Below are positions 25,894 through 33,823 of a stretch of 64,000 nucleotides of DNA, in pieces; the first letter of the stretch is position 1, and the number at the start of each line of letters is the position of its first letter. The stretch comes from Thiotrichales bacterium (GTDB lineage Bacteria > Pseudomonadota > Gammaproteobacteria > Beggiatoales > Beggiatoaceae): assembly GCA_016745035.1 (NCBI GenBank), contig JADGDE010000001.1:284407-348406 (forward strand), given 5' to 3'. Both the position numbers and the translations under genes were made by a program. The notes under the pieces are model-generated. The model was not told the DNA's origin. It ran no database searches and saw only the letters and a program-made list of their open reading frames with translations.

Positions 25894-27672
25894 ATGAAAG
25901 ATATAATATTTTCCTATATAGACAATTATGATTTTAACCAATCTTTTAATTGGTTTTTAACCGTTTGTGATGAGCAAAAATTTGCTGAATTAAGAGATAT
26001 AAATGAAGATACTAATTTAAAAGATTTTTGTGTAGATTATTGGGATTCCCCAGATATGTCTGCAACAGACTTAAAGGAAATGTATTCTATAAGGAAAGGT
26101 ATTGGTTTTTCAGATATATTGAAAATATATCATTGTGAAACATATCATGATTTTTTAAAAAAGTGCTGGTCAAAAAAATATTCTATTGATGACTTGGTAG
26201 AAGAATATGGTCGTACATACTCTGATTTCAATAAACTTATATTACCCATTATATTAAATGATAACGATGTTCACTGCCCCCGTTGTTTAGATGGGCATTA
26301 TTTTTTTGTTGAAGGAAATTTGTCAGATATAAGAAATGATAATCTGAGGTTTATATGTAGGGATTGCGATTCTTTACATAAAATAGATTCATTAATCTCA
26401 AAAGATATTGCTGATTATGAAAAGCACCTTTTAAAAACAAGCGAAGATTTGATTTTAGAAGAAATAGAGAATATTAATAAAAATATATTACCGAATTTAA
26501 AGTGCTATAAATGCCAGTCACATAATATTTCTGCTGAAATAAAGAAAGATAAATCTCAAGTTAATTATCATATTTTATGTTCCGATTGCAATAATACTTG
26601 GGATTCTATAGATAATTTCCAATCTGAATATAAGGCTTGGGAACAACGTGCTGCAATGATGATAAAAATTAAGGCACATGAAGAGGAGTTGATAAATAAA
26701 GCACTTAGCAGAAAAAAATCTTCTGAAATTAAATTCATAAATAATGAATTAATAGGAGATGATGATTTCAATAAAGGTGATATATATTTTTTATTGAATG
26801 TATTAGACAACAATAAAAATCCTTGGGTAGAATTGTTTGAAAAAATAAAAAAATGTAATAGGATGGATATGAAAATATTAATAGAAATTATTGATATTTT
26901 AAAAGATAACGGAACAGAAAAAAAATGGAGATTTGATGAAGCTCATGATATTAATGCTTCCTTTTTAAAATATAATATTGATGAGCCATTAGTTGTCTAT
27001 TTTTTTAAAAAAACAGGGATTTTAAATATAAGAAGTTGTTTAAGAAATTTAATGAATAACAGTCTTATTTCATGTGGCGAGGATACTAATTTCATTCAAA
27101 CAAGTAAGTTATTGATTGATAATTATGATAAGTTGGTTAATTTATTAAAACCACAAAATATAGAAAATGATATAAAACACCTTATTTTAAAACGTGATAA
27201 TTTTACTTGCACCCACTGTGGCGAGTCTGGCAGACCATTAAAAGTAGCATTTTTATCCAGTAAAAAAGATATGAATGTTCTTTCTGATATGGCTTCCATA
27301 TGTGATATATGTTTTGAATCTGTTGTTGAAAATGAGGTTTTAATAGATGGTAGTGTATTAGGTGAATCTGGAGATGATTATAAAAATATAGTTTCTTGGA
27401 AGTTTATAAGTTCTTATTTTCCACAGCTAGATAGTGAAGATTCGACATATCATACTCATTTAAAATTAATAGAAAAATATGGGGAAGAGTCTTTAATTAA
27501 AGCACTTGCTATTTCTTTATCTAAAAGGGATGAAAAAAAGTTTAAAACAATTTCTATTTTTTATAACTATACCACAGGAATACTAAGAAACTCAGAGGGT
27601 CGTGTTTATATTTCAAATTCTGTATCTGAAGAATATAATGTTCAAAGTTTAATAGATTATTTGCATAATTAA
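25894..27672 (+). CDS. Large AT-rich protein with three Cys4 sites and a degenerate HNH-like C-part
   Basis: 592 residues, not assignable to a named family. Three CxxC...CxxC sites are visible: Cys128/131/155/158, Cys204/207/229/232 and Cys439/442/470/473. The third sits in a segment built like an HNH nuclease (LILKRDNFTCTHCGESGRPLKVAFLSS...SICDIC), but the usual catalytic Asp-His/His of the first strand is replaced by KVAFL, so it looks inactive or structural. The N-terminal 120 residues are helical; the middle (about 240-430) is helical and Lys/Asn/Ile-rich. The gene is far more AT-rich than its neighbours, a sign of horizontal acquisition. It ends 10 bases before the next gene, with which it forms an operon. 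Confidence 0.6.
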   Translation: MKDIIFSYIDNYDFNQSFNWFLTVCDEQKFAELRDINEDTNLKDFCVDYWDSPDMSATDLKEMYSIRKGIGFSDILKIYHCETYHDFLKKCWSKKYSIDDLVEEYGRTYSDFNKLILPIILNDNDVHCPRCLDGHYFFVEGNLSDIRNDNLRFICRDCDSLHKIDSLISKDIADYEKHLLKTSEDLILEEIENINKNILPNLKCYKCQSHNISAEIKKDKSQVNYHILCSDCNNTWDSIDNFQSEYKAWEQRAAMMIKIKAHEEELINKALSRKKSSEIKFINNELIGDDDFNKGDIYFLLNVLDNNKNPWVELFEKIKKCNRMDMKILIEIIDILKDNGTEKKWRFDEAHDINASFLKYNIDEPLVVYFFKKTGILNIRSCLRNLMNNSLISCGEDTNFIQTSKLLIDNYDKLVNLLKPQNIENDIKHLILKRDNFTCTHCGESGRPLKVAFLSSKKDMNVLSDMASICDICFESVVENEVLIDGSVLGESGDDYKNIVSWKFISSYFPQLDSEDSTYHTHLKLIEKYGEESLIKALAISLSKRDEKKFKTISIFYNYTTGILRNSEGRVYISNSVSEEYNVQSLIDYLHN

Positions 27673-27682
27673 AAAAGGTAAT

Positions 27683-28213
27683 ATGATGGATGATGTTAAT
27701 TTTAGTTCACTTGTGGTGCAAGCTGGTGTTTCTTTTATCGCTGCCGGTGTTGCTGGGTTTTGGTCTGTATATCTAGCTAATGAAAAGCATAGAACTCAAA
27801 AATTTTGGGAACTAAAGTTGGAAGAATACCAAAAATTATTCAATATTTTATTTGAAATTGAAGATAATTTTCATCAACTTAAATTTTTAGGGTACACAGA
27901 AAATATAGAATCTGAAGATGAACTAGATAAAAATCAAGCACAACAAAAAGAACTTAATTCTTCGATTGGTAAATATTATAAGGAACTAATAAATATTATA
28001 GAATACAGTAATTTTCACTTTTCAGATGAAACTAACAATATATTAAAAAGGATGAAAAATGAGATGGAAGTATTATCGAAAGATTGGGGAGGAATAAACA
28101 TAAATCACTTGAAGTTTTTGAAAGAAACCATAGTGATTTTAAAAAACTATAAAAATGAAATTATAATTTCTTCAAAAAGTGACCTTAAGATAAAAAATGG
28201 TCTTCTTGAATAA
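27683..28213 (+). CDS. Membrane-anchored helical protein, partner of the Cys4 protein
   Basis: 176 residues. One transmembrane segment near the N-terminus (residues about 10-30, VVQAGVSFIAAGVAGFWSVYLA), then a KFWELKLEEYQKLFNILFEI helix and a long coiled, acidic/Lys-rich cytoplasmic part. Such small membrane-plus-helix proteins are frequent partners in defence operons, but this one is not recognised. AGG at 27677-27679 lies 6 bases before ATG 27686 and very close to the first ATG. The AT-rich composition matches the upstream gene, so the two probably moved together. Confidence 0.55.
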   Translation: MMDDVNFSSLVVQAGVSFIAAGVAGFWSVYLANEKHRTQKFWELKLEEYQKLFNILFEIEDNFHQLKFLGYTENIESEDELDKNQAQQKELNSSIGKYYKELINIIEYSNFHFSDETNNILKRMKNEMEVLSKDWGGININHLKFLKETIVILKNYKNEIIISSKSDLKIKNGLLE

Positions 28214-28283
28214 TTGGGGGAATTATGATCCCATCCTCCACCATAAAAACCTCCTACCCACACCATAAATCTCTCACACCCCC

Positions 28284-28299
28284 ACTAGAAAAATCTAGT
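28284..28299. promoter_or_regulatory. Perfect 6+6 palindrome (operator-like)
   Basis: ACTAGA (28284-28289) and TCTAGT (28294-28299) are perfect inverted repeats around AAAA. It lies in the 292-base gap between the AT-rich operon and the replication genes, about 100 bases upstream of the promoter there. The remainder of the gap to 28400 holds a GC-rich partial hairpin (28327-28372) and no gene. Confidence 0.4.
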
Positions 28300-28400
28300 A
28301 CATAAAGAGATTACAATCATTAGCTGACCTTACATAAATGACAACACCCGCCGCTGGGGACGGGGTGGTCGTGTTTTGTTTTATCCGCTCTTAAAATGTC

Positions 28401-28430
28401 TTGACATCTTTTAAAATTTCGAGGTAGCAT
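28401..28430 (+). promoter_or_regulatory. Probable promoter of the replication-gene cluster
   Basis: TTGACA at 28401-28406 and TAGCAT at 28425-28430, spacer 18. The transcript would run from about 28437 into the gene at 28506. Confidence 0.5.
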
Positions 28431-28505
28431 AAAAAATAACATCAACCGGATGACTTCAGTACAAGAGCAGCAACTCTTAGGAGAAATCCACAAACGAGTT
28501 ACACA

Positions 28506-29312
28506 ATGAAAAAAGACCGCACTATTGCTGTCTTGCCTGTCCACAATCTTATTGCGGGCAACGGCAGCGCAGCTATTCTCCTCGTCCAGTGCATCTTCTG
28601 GCACGCAAGAAACAAACACCCCGAAAAACATTTCTACAAAACCGCTGGTATGTGGTGCAAAGAATTGGGCTTTAGAACACCTAGCCAAGTTTATAGCGCC
28701 CGTAAACGCTTAAAATCCTTAGGTTTGTTGAGTTGGTATCAAGCACCCGACCCTAAAAACCCAAATATCGACATCACTTGGTACATTTTCCATCCAGAGC
28801 GTTATCAGGAACATGTTGACTTCAACAACGCTGAGCAAGAAGCGGCTGATGCTGGGAAAACCTCCGCTACTTACCAACCTAAAAACGATGCTCCCAAACC
28901 CAGCCCCCACAACTTTGAAGATCTGATTATCCCCAATGTCCTCAAGGGCTATGATCCTGCCCAAATCCTACAAAAACTCGACTTTCTCAAAACCCCACCT
29001 GAAGTACGCCCTCTAAGCATCGCTCAGCTTTGCCTTGATGCGGTTGCTTACTATGCTGACTACCTGCGCAAAGCTAAAAACGAAGCGATGGAAAAACCAT
29101 TGGATTCTTTGTTTTACATGGTCAACGAATACAATCACGGTACGTTAAAAACCGATGGCGCACACAAAATTGCCAAAGAACGCAAAGCCCTAGCTGATAC
29201 CAAGGCAAAAGCCAAACAACCGCCAGCACCAAAGCACAAACCGCCGCCAAAAGAGAATCATTGCGATGCACTTCGCGCAGCAGGTGGACTGCCAAGCAGG
29301 AGGGCGCACTGA
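28506..29312 (+). CDS. Phage replication initiator-like protein (winged helix N-domain)
   Basis: 268 residues. Residues 1-100 follow the pattern of phage replication proteins: AAILLVQCIFWHARN, HFYKTAGMWCKELGFRTPSQVYSARKRLKSLGLLSWYQ, and WYIFHPERYQ, a winged-helix DNA-binding module. A Pro/Lys-rich linker and a helical C-part (LSIAQLCLDAVAYYADYLRKAK) follow, then a basic Pro-rich tail (KAKQPPAPKHKPPPK). No helicase motifs, so it probably binds an origin and recruits the primase-helicase. Its stop shares a base with the next ATG (TGATG). Confidence 0.6.
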   Translation: MKKDRTIAVLPVHNLIAGNGSAAILLVQCIFWHARNKHPEKHFYKTAGMWCKELGFRTPSQVYSARKRLKSLGLLSWYQAPDPKNPNIDITWYIFHPERYQEHVDFNNAEQEAADAGKTSATYQPKNDAPKPSPHNFEDLIIPNVLKGYDPAQILQKLDFLKTPPEVRPLSIAQLCLDAVAYYADYLRKAKNEAMEKPLDSLFYMVNEYNHGTLKTDGAHKIAKERKALADTKAKAKQPPAPKHKPPPKENHCDALRAAGGLPSRRAH

Positions 29313-29686
29313 TGGATTATCCAGCCGTTATCGCACGAATGAAAAACGCAGGCTTTGCGCTTAACTTGCACCCACAAGACCCCTGTCAATTAGTGATTGG
29401 CAATTACCAAGGGCTAAACGATAGCCAAAAAACTTTTATCGAACGCCACAAAGCCGCGTTGATAGAAACCCTTGGCGGGGTGAAGTTGTGGGATTGGGAG
29501 CAAGACCAAGGCTTAAAAGGCGCACGCTGGGGCGCACACATTCATGGGAAGGCGCAAGTGCTGGACTGGAGAACCCCGAATAATCAGGACTTTTGTTATC
29601 AGGATGTGAAAGGCGTGTTGCGCCAACTTTGGCGAGATTATCCCGTCACTCAAGTGTTTGTAATCGAGAGGAGGAATAGGGCATGA
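29312..29686 (+). CDS. Small protein with TubC-docking-like N-terminus
   Basis: 124 residues from ATG 29312, overlapping the preceding TGA, with AGGAGG about 9 bases upstream. The N-terminal 55 residues (YPAVIARMKNAGFALNLHPQDPCQLVIGNYQGLNDSQKTFIERHKAALIETL) have the helix-strand pattern of TubC-type docking domains that occur in many phage and plasmid proteins. The rest (DWEQDQGLKGARWGAHIHGKAQVLDW) is not recognised. Linked to the replication protein by translational coupling. Confidence 0.5.
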   Translation: MDYPAVIARMKNAGFALNLHPQDPCQLVIGNYQGLNDSQKTFIERHKAALIETLGGVKLWDWEQDQGLKGARWGAHIHGKAQVLDWRTPNNQDFCYQDVKGVLRQLWRDYPVTQVFVIERRNRA

Positions 29687-29851
29687 CATGAAATAAAAAA
29701 CTGTAGCGCGACTATCGAAGTTCGCACCTCCGATAGCCGCTAATCATTCACCCAGCCACAAAGACCACTGCTGAACGACTGCGCGCGATTTTAGCACACA
29801 ACTATAACCTGCATCAAAGTAGGCAGTGGTCTCACAACCTGTGAGAACAAC
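29687..29851. promoter_or_regulatory. Structured leader upstream of the AlpA-like gene
   Basis: Three inverted repeats in 150 bases: CTATCG/CGATAG (about 29712-29736), a 10-bp pair AGACCACTGC (29762-29771) with GCAGTGGTCT (29823-29832), and CTCAC/GTGAG (29831-29845) just before ATG 29852. The outer pair could fold a long RNA hairpin over 70 bases; the innermost could hide the start of the regulator. Confidence 0.4.
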
Positions 29852-30073
29852 ATGACCGATTTAAAACCTTTGCCTGAAAGTGGGTTTTTACAAATCCACG
29901 AATTTGCGCAAATTTATATCCCCTATAGTAAATCCAGTATTTACCGCCTGATTAAAGAAGGCAAATTCCCCCAACCTGCTAAACGCTATTCCGCCCGCCG
30001 TGTCGCTTGGGCTGTCCAAGACTTGCGCCAATGGATGCAAGAAATGGGTTATGAAATGAGCGAGGGGGTATAA
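29852..30073 (+). CDS. AlpA-family transcriptional regulator
   Basis: 73 residues. GFLQIHEFAQIYIPYSKSSIYRLIKEGKFPQPAKRYSARRVAWAVQDLRQWM is a MerR-like winged helix of the AlpA/excisionase type, with the typical FP.P......R...W......W pattern. In prophages and satellites AlpA controls integrase/excision genes or directs excision. Here it starts a run of closely spaced small genes and lies 8 kb from the integrase. Confidence 0.8.
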   Translation: MTDLKPLPESGFLQIHEFAQIYIPYSKSSIYRLIKEGKFPQPAKRYSARRVAWAVQDLRQWMQEMGYEMSEGV

Positions 30074-30076
30074 GCC

Positions 30077-30307
30077 ATGCCAAAGCTAAAACCAACGAAA
30101 GTTGACCTTAAAATTCTCAAACAAATTCCAGAAGGCAAATATGTGAGCGCTGCCTCATTGTGCGCAGAAGAAACAAGCCAGCGGGCATTGTCCATGATAG
30201 AGGGGCGCTTAGAGCTTCTCCGCGAAGCGGGCTATTTAATCCAAGTTGGAACAGATAAAAACGGCAAAGTCTATGAAAAGACAGCGGTTAAGGGTGAGGG
30301 GGAATAA
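30077..30307 (+). CDS. Small winged-helix-like protein
   Basis: 76 residues starting 3 bases after the AlpA gene. VDLKILKQIPEGKYVSAASLC...MIEGRLELLREAGYLIQVG resembles a small winged helix with a wing after the recognition helix. Basic N-terminus. Function unknown; likely DNA binding. Confidence 0.45.
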   Translation: MPKLKPTKVDLKILKQIPEGKYVSAASLCAEETSQRALSMIEGRLELLREAGYLIQVGTDKNGKVYEKTAVKGEGE

Positions 30308-30312
30308 GTCAT

Positions 30313-30516
30313 ATGAACGATTTAGATCTGAAAGACCAAATCGAAGCTTTACACGCCCATCTTCAAGCTTTGTACAACCTCACTTTTGAGGCGGACAAAG
30401 ATGTCTCGCATTTACTCGAACCGATATTAAAACAAGCCGCTGATTTGCGTGCCAATGTGAACGCTAAGCCTGTGCAAGCGGATATGGATATTGTCCAAAT
30501 TGGGAGCCTAAAATGA
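30313..30516 (+). CDS. Small helical protein
   Basis: 67 residues, entirely helical (LKDQIEALHAHLQALYNLTFEADKDVSHLLEPILKQAADL). Its TGA overlaps the ATG of the next gene (ATGA at 30513). Not recognised. Confidence 0.4.
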   Translation: MNDLDLKDQIEALHAHLQALYNLTFEADKDVSHLLEPILKQAADLRANVNAKPVQADMDIVQIGSLK

Positions 30517-30758
30517 ACACTTTTATGCTGATTTTTTTATTATCCAGTTCTGTGAATGCACTCGAAAACAGCAAACCGGGGTTTGTGATTCAACACCCGA
30601 TCAGCCGCATGAATTGCACTCAGGTGTTGAACAATATCCGCCGCTGGAAACAACAAGGCTTTGAAGGCGCGGCCGAGGGTTTGCGCCGCGATGCCATCGA
30701 GGCGTTTCAACAGCGCGGTGAGCCTTGTCCGGCTTTGCAGCAAGGTGGTGAGCTATGA
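30513..30758 (+). CDS. Small protein with N-terminal signal-like segment
   Basis: 81 residues. Residues 1-17 (MNTFMLIFLLSSSVNAL) look like a short signal peptide with a likely cleavage after VNA, followed by a charged 60-residue part with two Cys (Cys34, Cys72). Overlaps the preceding and following genes by ATGA junctions, so the cluster is translationally coupled. Possibly exported; function unknown. Confidence 0.4.
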   Translation: MNTFMLIFLLSSSVNALENSKPGFVIQHPISRMNCTQVLNNIRRWKQQGFEGAAEGLRRDAIEAFQQRGEPCPALQQGGEL

Positions 30759-30910
30759 GTGATTGCACACATCCTTGCGAAAATTGCACTTGCCAACCGC
30801 CCTTAGATGACATCGAAATCAAACAAGGCGGCGAGCCGTTTCCTGACCTTAGCCCAGATGAAATATACGATGGGCTAATGGGCGCACTTGAGGAAGAAGA
30901 GCATGATTGA
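30755..30910 (+). CDS. 51-residue Cys-rich acidic protein
   Basis: ATG 30755 overlaps the previous TGA. The N-terminal 13 residues carry four Cys (SDCTHPCENCTC), enough for a metal-binding knuckle; the remainder is acidic and ends GALEEEEHD. It also overlaps the next ATG (30903). Too short for recognition but well coupled. Confidence 0.4.
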   Translation: MSDCTHPCENCTCQPPLDDIEIKQGGEPFPDLSPDEIYDGLMGALEEEEHD

Positions 30911-31145
30911 TCAAGTTGCTATAGCAATAACAGGCGTGGTTGCGATTTGGCTTAGCCAAGACAAGCGTGAAAATTTTAGAAAATATGCAAGCATTTTTGG
31001 CTTAGCAGGGCAGCCATTTTGGTTTTATTCTGCATTCTCAGCCGAACAATGGGGCATATTGCTTTTAACTTTTTTTTATACCGCTGCATGGTTTAAAGGG
31101 TTAAAAAATCATTGGTTTAAGCCTTCAACGGGGTTGTGCAAATGA
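30903..31145 (+). CDS. Small protein with two membrane segments
   Basis: 80 residues from ATG 30903, the start closest to a GAGGAAGAAGA ribosome site within the previous gene. Two hydrophobic segments: residues about 3-18 (IDQVAIAITGVVAIWL) and 45-60 (WGILLLTFFYTAAWF), with a basic part between them. A holin-like or accessory membrane role is possible. The stop overlaps the next ATG (ATGA). Confidence 0.4.
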   Translation: MIDQVAIAITGVVAIWLSQDKRENFRKYASIFGLAGQPFWFYSAFSAEQWGILLLTFFYTAAWFKGLKNHWFKPSTGLCK

Positions 31146-31243
31146 AAACTAAGGAATTGAAAGAACGTCTAACCAATTTTTCGACAGCGATTTCTATTAT
31201 CGTGATTGTGAATTTTCTTTTGAAGTTGGGAGGGCTGGTGTGA
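31142..31243 (+). CDS. 33-residue single-span membrane peptide
   Basis: Starts at ATG 31142 overlapping the previous TGA; encodes a charged N-part (MKTKELKERLTNF) and one hydrophobic helix (TAISIIVIVNFLLKLGGLV). Its TGA overlaps the GTG of the next gene (GTGA at 31240). GGAGG near 31229-31233 serves the next gene. Membership of the coupled cluster is the main support. Confidence 0.4.
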   Translation: MKTKELKERLTNFSTAISIIVIVNFLLKLGGLV

Positions 31244-33051
31244 TTATTCGTTATGGCTTGTTATTACTGGTTTTAGGTTTCGGCTATGTGTTCATTTCCG
31301 ATGCTTATCAGCGCTTGGATACCACGGCATCCATCACGCCTGTGGTGGTGATTGTCGGCACGCTGTTATTGATGGGCTTAGTGGCTTTGGGGTTTAAGTC
31401 GGGCTTTTTTGCCTCGGTACAACAGAGCTTTAAAAATCGACAAAAAGCTTTAAGTGCGAGCGAAAAATTTGCCACTTTGTCGCAAGCACACTGGATTCAT
31501 GCGGCGGTGTGGATGTTGGTGTTGTTGTCGGTGGTGCTAACTTTGGTATGGGCTTGGAAAGCACCGGATGATAATTTGGTGCGCTGGTTTTTCTGCCTTG
31601 GTTTCATTGGCATGGTTATCATGCGCGATAGGATTTTGCCCGCTGCGGTCAACGCTTGGCAGCAGGGCAACGGCTTGTTGTTGGGTTTAACCATTGTCGT
31701 GAGCCTTGTCACTACGGGGTCTTTATTGGGCACGTCTTTGTTTGAGTTGGTCAACGAAAGCGGCGACGGGGCGCAAGCACGGCTGGAATCCTCAGCCCCA
31801 GCACAAGCTTTAGACAATGAAATGGCAATTACCCGTGAGCGTTTGCGCGGCATGGCAACCTTTGCCGATGCCGAAAAAGCCCACTCGGAAACACAGGCAC
31901 ATCAGCAAAGTGTGGCAGCGGCACAGGCAAAAACGACAGACATAAACCAGCAGTTAGCCGCTTTAGTGCCCCCTAGTTTTCCTAGTCGTTTTTCCAAGTA
32001 CATGCACAGCGATTGCAGCCCCAAAACGGATGATAAGGGTTGGCATTATCGTAAGATAGCACGTCAATTGTGCCCCGAGTGGCAAGCCATGAGCGCCGCG
32101 TATCAGCAGCAAAAATCAGCACTAGAGGCGCAGTTGCCGACGGCGTTGTTTAGCGGCACGGATTACGCCGACAAGCACGCGGAATACAAGGGATTGCAAA
32201 ACCATTTGGTGAAGCTGGAAAAGGATCGGGCGGCGTTATCTGAAAGTGGCCAGGGCATCAAAAGCCAGTGGAAGGCTGAGGATAGAATGTTGTCTCGGTT
32301 TTTCGATGTCAGTGCTGAGACCGCTAGTTGGTTGAAGTGGATGGCCTGGGCGTTTATTTTTGATTTAATCGCGGTGATTGGTTTAATCGTGGCGCAGATG
32401 CTGCGCAATATCGCAGGCGGTGACAAACGCGCTGAGAATCGGCGGGTTTTGCGTGGGCTTGAGCTGTTAGGCGTGGATGCCTCTGCTCATATCAAGCAGG
32501 CGTTAAGCGGTGCTTTTGCTGTCGGTGCTGAGCCTGTGCCACACGCTAAAACAGCACCGCAATTGAAGCAAGGCGGCTGGGTGCAGTCTGACGGTTTGGT
32601 TCATGCCCACGCCGATGAGGCGGTACTCAATTCGGGCGCAGCGGCGGCGCTGGAGAAAATATCACCCGGGTTGATTGATGAACTCAACGCGCTGCACCGT
32701 GATGGCGATGCTCTAGGCACGCCTAACGGTGCGGATGCCCTAGGCGCGGCTAATATAGGCACGGCTAATATAGGCACGGCTATAGGCACGCCTAACGCGG
32801 GCGACGATGCCCTAGGCGCGGCTAAAGGCACGCCTAATATAGGCACGCCTAGCAGTGCGGTTGTCTACCAAGGCTTTGAGCGCGTGCCTGCACATTTGTC
32901 GCAACGGGCGGGCAAAGGGCGCACCAGCAAGATTGATGTCTGCAAGGATTGTGGCAAGGATTTTATTGTGCTGGCGCACAATGCTTGCCGCTGTAAGGAA
33001 TGCGCAACCAAGGCTGAAAAGTCTTATCAGCGGCGACAGCTTGCTAAGTGA
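31240..33051 (+). CDS. Multi-spanning membrane protein with repeat region and C-terminal zinc ribbon
   Basis: 603 residues, GTG start. Six probable membrane segments (residues about 4-20, 32-52, 86-105, 115-130, 144-166, 366-388), a coiled, Gln/Ala/Lys-rich loop at 180-345, then a C-terminal cytoplasmic part with an Ala/Gly/Thr/Asn repeat (ANIGT, AIGTPN, ALGAAN) and a terminal zinc ribbon (CKDCGKDF, CRCKEC). The repeat region is encoded by eight copies of a 12-bp palindrome (32714-32851). Not recognised; membrane scaffold of the replication/exclusion region is a guess. Confidence 0.5.
   Translation: MIIRYGLLLLVLGFGYVFISDAYQRLDTTASITPVVVIVGTLLLMGLVALGFKSGFFASVQQSFKNRQKALSASEKFATLSQAHWIHAAVWMLVLLSVVLTLVWAWKAPDDNLVRWFFCLGFIGMVIMRDRILPAAVNAWQQGNGLLLGLTIVVSLVTTGSLLGTSLFELVNESGDGAQARLESSAPAQALDNEMAITRERLRGMATFADAEKAHSETQAHQQSVAAAQAKTTDINQQLAALVPPSFPSRFSKYMHSDCSPKTDDKGWHYRKIARQLCPEWQAMSAAYQQQKSALEAQLPTALFSGTDYADKHAEYKGLQNHLVKLEKDRAALSESGQGIKSQWKAEDRMLSRFFDVSAETASWLKWMAWAFIFDLIAVIGLIVAQMLRNIAGGDKRAENRRVLRGLELLGVDASAHIKQALSGAFAVGAEPVPHAKTAPQLKQGGWVQSDGLVHAHADEAVLNSGAAAALEKISPGLIDELNALHRDGDALGTPNGADALGAANIGTANIGTAIGTPNAGDDALGAAKGTPNIGTPSSAVVYQGFERVPAHLSQRAGKGRTSKIDVCKDCGKDFIVLAHNACRCKECATKAEKSYQRRQLAK
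32714..32851 (+). repeat. Eight copies of a 12-bp palindrome inside the membrane protein gene
   Basis: Units TAGGC(A/G)CG(C/G)CTA at 32714, 32741, 32756, 32771, 32783, 32813, 32825/32826 and 32840. Most have the form TAGGC-AC-GCCTA, a perfect 5+5 inverted repeat. Spacing is 12-30 bases and always keeps the reading frame. It may be a protein-binding array carried inside a coding region, or an expanded coding repeat. Confidence 0.7.
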
Positions 33052-33067
33052 ATCCTTATCAAGGGAA

Positions 33068-33427
33068 CTATGTTCCCTTGATGGATTCGAGAAAGGCGAT
33101 CATGGCTTCAAACTTATCATCAGACAAATGACCAATCACACCATCCAGTCTATCTATACGCTCTCGATTTTTGGCGGGTATGTCTTCAAAGCCAAAAATA
33201 TAGGGCACGTTCATGCCGATGTGCCACATGGCTTGCCAAAAGTCGCCATTGGCAGGCGTTGTGCCTTTTTCGTAATCGCGTACGGTGCGATAGTCGATTT
33301 CGCGCTTTAGTTGCACTCCAATGGTTTGTTGTATGTATTGGCTAGCGAGTTGTGCCACTTCGGGTTGGGTTAATCCGAGCCGCAATCTTTCTAAACGAAA
33401 GCGCCGCCCTCTTTCTTGCCGCTTCAT
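33068..33427 (-). CDS. XRE-family repressor (cI-like)
   Basis: 119 residues. The N-terminal 65 residues form a helix-turn-helix (FRLERLRLGLTQPEVAQLASQ...YRTVRDYEKGTTPANGDFWQAMWHIG), and the C-part (VPYIFGFEDIPAKNRERIDRLDGVIGHLSDDKFEAMIAFLESI) is a short dimerisation tail without a LexA-type protease. It is transcribed against the neighbouring genes and reads away from the operator region at 33471-33498, as expected of a lysogeny repressor. Confidence 0.75.
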   Translation of the reverse strand: MKRQERGRRFRLERLRLGLTQPEVAQLASQYIQQTIGVQLKREIDYRTVRDYEKGTTPANGDFWQAMWHIGMNVPYIFGFEDIPAKNRERIDRLDGVIGHLSDDKFEAMIAFLESIKGT

Positions 33428-33470
33428 GCCTACCTTCTTTGTTTTTTAATAATAAAGGTTTGAACTTAGC

Positions 33471-33498
33471 ATAACGGCGTTATACGATAAACATCGTA
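33471..33498. promoter_or_regulatory. Paired operators between repressor and ribbon-helix-helix gene
   Basis: Two perfect inverted repeats nearly touching: ATAACG-G-CGTTAT (33471-33483) and TACGAT-AAAC-ATCGTA (33483-33498). They lie in the divergent gap between the repressor (33427) and the gene at 33544, likely sites for one or both regulators. Confidence 0.55.
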
Positions 33499-33543
33499 GT
33501 ATTACGTTGTTTTATTAAATATATGACAAAAGGACGATATGGC

Positions 33544-33747
33544 ATGAGTATAAAGGCGAGAGATTTAAAACAGGCAAAAGCTGAGCCAAGGGCGGTGAGG
33601 TTTCCTGTTGATATTGATGCGAAATTGGTTGATGAACTGATAGAGCGGAATAAGACCGACAATATTTCTATGTCGCAGTTGATTATAGAAAAAGTATCCA
33701 ACGCTTTAAGGCAAGCAGGGAGCATGGCACGGTGTTTTTCTTTTTAA
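33544..33747 (+). CDS. Ribbon-helix-helix small regulator or antitoxin
   Basis: 67 residues from ATG 33544, which has AAGGA about 9 bases upstream; an earlier ATG at 33523 lacks one. AVRFPVDIDAKLVDELIERNKTDNISMSQLIIEKVSNALRQ is a typical ribbon-helix-helix pattern with a first strand contacting DNA. No partner toxin is recognised next to it. Divergent from the XRE repressor, so it may be the Cro-like counterpart. Confidence 0.55.
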   Translation: MSIKARDLKQAKAEPRAVRFPVDIDAKLVDELIERNKTDNISMSQLIIEKVSNALRQAGSMARCFSF

Positions 33748-33823
33748 AAAAACAGCCATGTTTACATCGCAAACAACGTGTCCACTGGGAGTTCTATGAA
33801 CTCTACAAATTATTAAAAAAATT

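Noticed and set aside
32714..32851. Possible CRISPR or plasmid iterons
   Set aside because: The repeats are only 12 bp, in frame within a gene, with spacers of 0-18 bp.
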